Shown here: piece by piece, positions 5,966 to 9,925 of the stretch
Layout of the letters: every line of letters begins with the position of its first letter
How positions within the stretch are numbered: the stretch's first letter is position 1
Program-made: the position numbers and the translations under genes
The notes under the pieces: generated by a model
The model's input: only the letters and a program-made list of their open reading frames with translations
Told to the model about the DNA's origin: nothing
The model's database searches: none
DNA from: an uncultured Planctomycetaceae bacterium
GTDB taxonomy: Bacteria; Planctomycetota; Planctomycetia; Pirellulales; UBA1268
Direction: 5' to 3'
Length of the DNA: 9,925 nt
Assembly (NCBI GenBank): GCA_903885855.1
Contig: CAISKG010000177.1
Coordinates: forward strand, 1 to 9,925

Positions 5966-7081
5966 ATGGACACACAGCACCCCGCCGAGCGCATCCTGCT
6001 CGGCCCCGGCCCCAGCCCCGTCTCCGCGAGGGTGCTCCGGGCGCTCGCCGCCCCGACGCTCGGCCACCTCGACCCGCAGTACCTCGCCATCATGGACGAG
6101 GTCTGCGACATGCTCCGGGCCGTGTTCCTCACGAAGAACGCCCTCACCTTCCCCGTCAGCGGCACCGGCATGGCGGGGATGGAATGCATCGCCGTCAACC
6201 TCGTCGAGCCGGGCGACGAGGTGATCGTGTGCGTCAACGGCGTGTTCGGCGGCCGCATGAAGGACGTCATGTCCCGCTGCGGCGCCACCGTGCACGCCCT
6301 CGAGGCGCCCTGGGGGGAGACGTTCGACCACGAAGCGATCGCGGCGGCGCTCGAGCGCCATCCGCGCACGAAGGTCGTCGGCATCGTCCAGGCCGAGACG
6401 AGCACCGGGGCCCACCAGCCGATCGCCGGGCTGGCGGAGATCGTCCACCGCGCGGGCGCCATGCTGGTGGTCGACGCCGTCACGAGCCTCGGCGGCCACG
6501 AACTGCGCGTCGACGACTGGGGGATCGACGCCGTCTATTCCGGCACCCAGAAGTGCCTCGGCTGCCCGCCGGGCCTGGCGCCGGTGAGCTTCGGCGAACG
6601 GGCGCTCGCGGCGATGGACGCGCGGAAGGCGCCGGTGCAGTCCTGGTACCTCGACGTCTCGATGCTCCGCAAGTACTACACCTCCGGGGGCGGGGGCCGC
6701 GTCTACCACCACACCGCGCCGATCAACATGACCTACGCCCTGCGCGAGGCGCTGGCGATCGTCCTCGAGGAGGGGCTCGAGGCCCGCTGGGCGCGCCATG
6801 CCGCGATGCACGCCCGGCTCCGGGCCGGGCTCGAGTCGCTGGGGATCGGCTACGTGCCGGCCCGGTCGCTGCACACCCTCAACTGCATCCACATCCCCCC
6901 AGGCGCCGACGACGCCGCCGTGCGCCGCCGGCTCCTCGAGGAGTACGGCATCGAGATCGGCGCGGGGCTGGGGGCGATGGCCGGCAAGGCCTGGCGGATC
7001 GGGCTCATGGGGCACGGTGCGACGGTGCGGAACGTCGACCTGGTCCTGACGGCGTTGGCCGCCGTGCTGGGGCGTCGCTGA
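5966..7081 (+). CDS. Alanine/serine-glyoxylate aminotransferase (class V, PLP)
   Basis: A 371-residue class V PLP aminotransferase of the AGXT / serine-glyoxylate / serine-pyruvate group. It moves an amino group from alanine or serine to glyoxylate, giving glycine. The family signature is complete: LLGPGPSPV (11-19), the PLP-phosphate loop SGTGMAGME (65-73), QAETSTG (142-148), the cofactor-binding VVDAVTSLGG (168-177, Asp170), the Schiff-base lysine in SGTQKCLGCPPG (192-203, Lys196), YHHTAPINMTYALREAL (247-263), and the C-terminal substrate-binding Arg in WRIGLMG (343-349, Arg344). No targeting signal is seen, so it is cytoplasmic. There is no strong Shine-Dalgarno before ATG 5966; the start fits the family's N terminus. 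It lies 52 nt upstream of glcD on the same strand, which supports glyoxylate as the amino acceptor. The preferred donor (Ala or Ser) cannot be read from the sequence. A 2-aminoethylphosphonate or purine-linked transaminase is less likely in this context. Confidence 0.92.
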   Translation: MDTQHPAERILLGPGPSPVSARVLRALAAPTLGHLDPQYLAIMDEVCDMLRAVFLTKNALTFPVSGTGMAGMECIAVNLVEPGDEVIVCVNGVFGGRMKDVMSRCGATVHALEAPWGETFDHEAIAAALERHPRTKVVGIVQAETSTGAHQPIAGLAEIVHRAGAMLVVDAVTSLGGHELRVDDWGIDAVYSGTQKCLGCPPGLAPVSFGERALAAMDARKAPVQSWYLDVSMLRKYYTSGGGGRVYHHTAPINMTYALREALAIVLEEGLEARWARHAAMHARLRAGLESLGIGYVPARSLHTLNCIHIPPGADDAAVRRRLLEEYGIEIGAGLGAMAGKAWRIGLMGHGATVRNVDLVLTALAAVLGRR

Positions 7082-7133
7082 GCGGTCTCGTCGCCGGCCA
7101 CGCCGTCGGCGGCGGCCAGGGGGGAAGCGGACG

Positions 7134-8576
7134 ATGGGCGAGCGATCGGCGGCGAGCCGTCTGGCGGAGCTCCTCCCCCCGGGGCGGCTGCTCGAGCGAC
7201 CGGCGGAGCTGGCGGCCTACGAGAGCGACGGCCTCACCGTCTTCCGCACGCGCCCGCTGGCGGTGGTCGTGCCGCGCACGCGCGACGAGGTGATCACGGT
7301 GGTCCGCGCCTGCCGTGAATGGCGGATCCCGTTCGTGGCCCGCGGCAGCGGCACGAGCCTGTGCGGGGGGGCGCTGCCGGTGGCCGACGGCGTGGTCATC
7401 GCCCTCAACCGCCTCGACCGCATCCTCACGGTGGATCCAGACGAGCGGATCGCCGTCGTCGAGCCGGGCGTGGTGAACACGGCCGTCTCCGCGGCGGCCG
7501 CTCCGCACGGCCTCTACTACGCCCCCGATCCCTCCTCGCAGAGCGTGTGCACGATCGGCGGCAACGTGGCCTTCAATTCCGGCGGCGCCCACTGCCTGCG
7601 GCACGGCATGACCGCCAATCACGTCCTCGGCATCGAGGCGGTGCTCGCCACCGGCGAGGTGGTGCGCTTCGGCGGCGGCCGCGACCACGCCGGGCCCGAC
7701 TGGTGCGGCCTCTTCACCGGCCACGAGGGGCTCTTCGGCGTGGCGCTCGAGGTCACCCTCCAGCTCCTCCCGCGCCCCGAGAGCCTGGCGACGCTGCTGG
7801 TCGGCTACGCCACGCTGGAGGAGGCCGGCGACGCGGTGGCCGCGGTCATCGCCGGCGGCCTGCTGCCCGGCGCCATCGAGATCATGGACGCCCTCGCCAT
7901 CCGGGCGGCGCAGGCCGCGGTGCACGCCGACTACCCCGCCGGCTGCGAGGCGGTGCTGATCGTGGAGCTCGAGGGCCCGCGCGAGGCGGTCGCCGCCGAC
8001 CGGGCCCGGTTGGAGGCGATCCTCGCCACCGGCCGGCCGGTGGCGGTGCGCGCCGCCCGCGACGCCGACGAGCGGCTGGCGATCTGGAAGGGGCGCAAGA
8101 GCGCCTTCAGCGCCGTGGGGCGGCTGTCCCCCGACTTCATCGTCCAGGACGGCGTCGTCCCGCGCTGCCGGCTCGGCGAGGCGCTGCGCCGCATCGACGG
8201 GATGTCGCAGGAGGCAGGGCTGCGCGTGGCGAACGTGTTCCACGCCGGCGACGGCAATCTCCATCCGCTGATCCTCTTCGACGGCCGCCGCGAGGGGGAT
8301 CTCGAGCGCGCCGAGGCGCTGGCGGGGAGGATCCTGCGGATGTGCATCGAGATGGGGGGCTCGATCACCGGCGAGCACGGGGTCGGGGTGGAGAAGAAGG
8401 CCTACCTCCCGGAGATGTTCGGCCCCGACGAGATCGACTGCATGGAGCGGATCCGGGCCGCCTTCGATCCCCTGGGGCTGTCCAACCCCGGCAAGATGCT
8501 CCCCGGCGGCGCGCCGGCCCTGGCGCACGTCGGCCTCCATCCCCTCGAACGGGCCGGGGTGGTGTCGCGCGAATGA
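7134..8576 (+). CDS. glcD: Glycolate oxidase FAD-binding subunit GlcD
   Basis: A 480-residue flavoprotein of the FAD_binding_4 / FAD-oxidase_C family, slightly shorter than E. coli GlcD (about 499). As the catalytic subunit of GlcDEF it oxidises glycolate (and often D-lactate) to glyoxylate, with electrons passing to the membrane quinone pool. The PCMH-type FAD domain covers about 38-215: VARGSGTSLCGGALP (68-82), PDPSSQSVCTIGGNVAFNSGG (131-151) and TGHEGLFGV (195-203). The C-terminal half carries NVFHAGDGNLHP (367-378, His370 and His377) and GSITGEHGVGVEKK (409-422), the metal- and substrate-binding elements of 2-hydroxyacid dehydrogenases. A Shine-Dalgarno (GGGGGAAG) lies just before ATG 7134. 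Its stop overlaps the glcE start by 4 nt (ATGA). D-lactate or D-2-hydroxyglutarate dehydrogenase are alternatives by sequence family, but the glcE and glcF neighbours favour glycolate oxidase. Confidence 0.93.
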   Translation: MGERSAASRLAELLPPGRLLERPAELAAYESDGLTVFRTRPLAVVVPRTRDEVITVVRACREWRIPFVARGSGTSLCGGALPVADGVVIALNRLDRILTVDPDERIAVVEPGVVNTAVSAAAAPHGLYYAPDPSSQSVCTIGGNVAFNSGGAHCLRHGMTANHVLGIEAVLATGEVVRFGGGRDHAGPDWCGLFTGHEGLFGVALEVTLQLLPRPESLATLLVGYATLEEAGDAVAAVIAGGLLPGAIEIMDALAIRAAQAAVHADYPAGCEAVLIVELEGPREAVAADRARLEAILATGRPVAVRAARDADERLAIWKGRKSAFSAVGRLSPDFIVQDGVVPRCRLGEALRRIDGMSQEAGLRVANVFHAGDGNLHPLILFDGRREGDLERAEALAGRILRMCIEMGGSITGEHGVGVEKKAYLPEMFGPDEIDCMERIRAAFDPLGLSNPGKMLPGGAPALAHVGLHPLERAGVVSRE

Positions 8577-9571
8577 TCGCCCCGGCCACCCTCGCCGAGC
8601 TCCCCGACGCCGTCCGCGCCGCGCCGCGCGTGATTCCGGTCGGGGCGCGCACGAAGCCGCGCCTCTCCGAGGTCGACGCCGAGCCGCTGTCGACGCTCGG
8701 GCTCCGCGGGATCACCGAATACGACCCGGCCGAGTTCACCGTCTCGGTCCTCGCCGGCACGCCGGTCGGCGAGTTGGCCACGGCACTGGCCGAGCGCGGG
8801 CAGTACCTCCCCTTCGATCCGCTCCTGGTCGGCGCCGGGGCCACGGTGGGAGGCGTGGTGGCGGCCGACGCCGGCGGCCCGGGCCGCTTCCGCCACGGCG
8901 GCGTGCGCGATTTCGTCCTCGGCGTCCGCGTCGCGGACGGCACGGGGCGGCTGCTGCGGATGGGGGGGAAGGTGGTCAAGAACGCCGCCGGCTTCGACCT
9001 CCCGAAGTTCCTCGTCGGCAGCCTGGGGCGCTTCGGCGTCATCGGGGAGGTGACTTTCAAGGTCTTCCCCCGCCCGGAGGCGCGGCGCACGCTCCGGCTC
9101 CCGGCGGCGCCGGGGCGGCTGGCGGCGCTGGCCCGCTCGCGCTACGAGATCGACGCCCTCGACATCCCTCCCGGAGGCGCGTCGATCCTCGTGCGCCTCG
9201 CCGGCCCGGCCTCCGCGCTGGCCGGCATGGCGCGCGAGATCGGCGGCGAGGAGGTCGACGACGACGTGTGGCGCTCGATCGGCGAGACGCCCTGGCGCCA
9301 CCGCGCCTCCGTGACGCTCGCCGAGGCGGGGGCCCATGCGGCGGCGCACGTCAGCGGCGGAGGCAGCGTGGCCTGGTCGATGGAGCCGCCGGCGCGGGGC
9401 CTCACGCTCCGCGGGGAGGCGCCGCTGTGGATCGGCGGGCGCCGGCGCCACGCCATCGAGGACGCCGTCCGGCAGGCCCTCGATCCCGTCGGCCGCTTCC
9501 CCTCGCTCGACGAGTGCACCGCCGCGGCCCCGGCCTCCACGGCCGCAGCCGCCTCCCCGGGGAGGTCCTGA
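8573..9571 (+). CDS. glcE: Glycolate oxidase subunit GlcE
   Basis: A 332-residue FAD-binding subunit of glycolate oxidase, about the usual length (E. coli about 350). It resembles the N-terminal FAD domain of GlcD without the full C-terminal catalytic domain. Visible elements are VIPVGARTKPRL (20-31), TVSVLAGTPVGEL (56-68), GQYLPFDPLL (76-85), GATVGGVVAADAGGPGRFRHG (89-109), and the family hallmark GGKVVKNAAGFDLPKF followed by LVGSLGRFGVIGEVTFKVFP (131-166). The last 20 or so residues are Ala/Pro/Ser-rich and poorly conserved in character. ATG 8573 overlaps the glcD stop (ATGA), which implies translational coupling. An in-frame open stretch extends further upstream but lies inside glcD and shows no homology, so it was not included. 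Both neighbours belong to the same complex. Confidence 0.92.
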   Translation: MIAPATLAELPDAVRAAPRVIPVGARTKPRLSEVDAEPLSTLGLRGITEYDPAEFTVSVLAGTPVGELATALAERGQYLPFDPLLVGAGATVGGVVAADAGGPGRFRHGGVRDFVLGVRVADGTGRLLRMGGKVVKNAAGFDLPKFLVGSLGRFGVIGEVTFKVFPRPEARRTLRLPAAPGRLAALARSRYEIDALDIPPGGASILVRLAGPASALAGMAREIGGEEVDDDVWRSIGETPWRHRASVTLAEAGAHAAAHVSGGGSVAWSMEPPARGLTLRGEAPLWIGGRRRHAIEDAVRQALDPVGRFPSLDECTAAAPASTAAAASPGRS

Positions 9572-9573
9572 GC

Positions 9574-9925
9574 ATGCTCCATTCGATCCCCGCCGACCGG
9601 CACGGTCCCCTCGGCGGCCCGATGGCGGAGGCGGTCAACGCCTGCGTCCACTGCGGCTTCTGCCTGGCCGCCTGCCCGACTTACCACGAACTGGGGGAGG
9701 AGGCCGACACCCCGCGCGGCCGGATCGTGCTCATGAAGGAGGTGCTCGAGGGGCACATGACCTTCGAGGAGGCCCGGCCCCACGTCGACCGCTGCCTGGG
9801 CTGCCTGGCGTGCGAGCCGGCCTGCCCCAGCGGCGTGCGCTACCGGGATCTCGTCAGCCCCTTCCGCGCGCTGGCGGCCCCCCACGCCCGGCGCGGGCTC
9901 GTCGAGCGGCTGCGGCGCTTCCTCA
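9574..9925 (+). CDS. glcF: Glycolate oxidase iron-sulfur subunit GlcF, 3' partial
   Basis: The first 117 codons of the iron-sulfur subunit that carries electrons from the flavin subunits to the membrane; the gene runs off the right edge (family length is roughly 400). Two ferredoxin-type 4Fe-4S motifs are intact: CVHCGFCLAACP (Cys24, 27, 30, 34) and CLGCLACEPACPSGV (Cys74, 77, 80, 84). Between them lies DTPRGRIVLMKEVLEG, characteristic of GlcF and LldF-like proteins. The expected C-terminal CCG (DUF224) domains are outside the window. The start ATG 9574 is 2 nt after the glcE stop, with GGGGAGG (about 9559-9565) as a strong Shine-Dalgarno 8 nt before it. LldF or other heterodisulfide-type Fe-S proteins share these motifs; the glcD-glcE context makes GlcF the best call. 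Confidence 0.93.
   Translation, partial: MLHSIPADRHGPLGGPMAEAVNACVHCGFCLAACPTYHELGEEADTPRGRIVLMKEVLEGHMTFEEARPHVDRCLGCLACEPACPSGVRYRDLVSPFRALAAPHARRGLVERLRRFL

Noticed and set aside
7005..8540. 511-codon minus-strand open frame opposite glcD
   Set aside because: glcD on the plus strand has complete family motifs; the antisense translation has none.
7319..8572. In-frame upstream extension of glcE inside glcD
   Set aside because: The extension is Arg/Pro-rich with no homology. The GlcE family start fits the ATG at 8573.

Overview
The window is very GC-rich DNA with strongly G/C-biased third codon positions. It reads as chromosomal sequence from a planctomycete-like bacterium. The best taxonomic clue is the protein at 2697-4694. 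It starts with an Arg-rich leader and a 'VEPLEGRIVPAG' motif, a form of the LEPR/LExRxVPA N-terminal motif typical of exported planctomycete proteins, followed by Ig/cadherin-like and FG-GAP repeats. The phylum is an inference from this motif; there is no rRNA or marker gene here to confirm it.

Layout, left to right. (1) 2-1052: the 3' part of a membrane-bound NarL-type sensor histidine kinase. Its frame is broken near the end at a run of ten Gs, and the window edge cuts its 5' end. (2) 1053-1879: about 0.8 kb with no conserved gene. It holds a possible 45-residue membrane peptide with a good ribosome binding site, two copies of an 18-bp palindrome each about 25 nt after a stop codon, and several hairpins including a 61-nt nested one. 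(3) 1880-2569: an FkbM-family methyltransferase. (4) 2697-4694: the LEPR-type surface or exported protein, preceded by an AT-rich TATAAA patch and a perfect 18-bp palindrome. (5) 4734-5711, minus strand: a secreted epoxide-hydrolase-like alpha/beta hydrolase, convergent with the gene before it. (6) 5966-9925 and beyond: a plus-strand operon of an alanine/serine-glyoxylate aminotransferase, then glcD, glcE and the start of glcF.

The last block is the functional centre of the window. GlcDEF oxidises glycolate to glyoxylate and passes the electrons to the membrane, and the aminotransferase turns glyoxylate into glycine. The order AGT-glcD-glcE-glcF, with a 52-nt gap, a 4-nt overlap and a 2-nt gap, implies coordinated expression of a glycolate-to-glycine route resembling the photorespiratory salvage pathway. 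The other genes look like independent units. No mobile element, CRISPR array, tRNA or rRNA was seen. I found no clearly new multi-gene system. The least explained part is the 1.05-1.88 kb gap with its palindromes and small reading frame.
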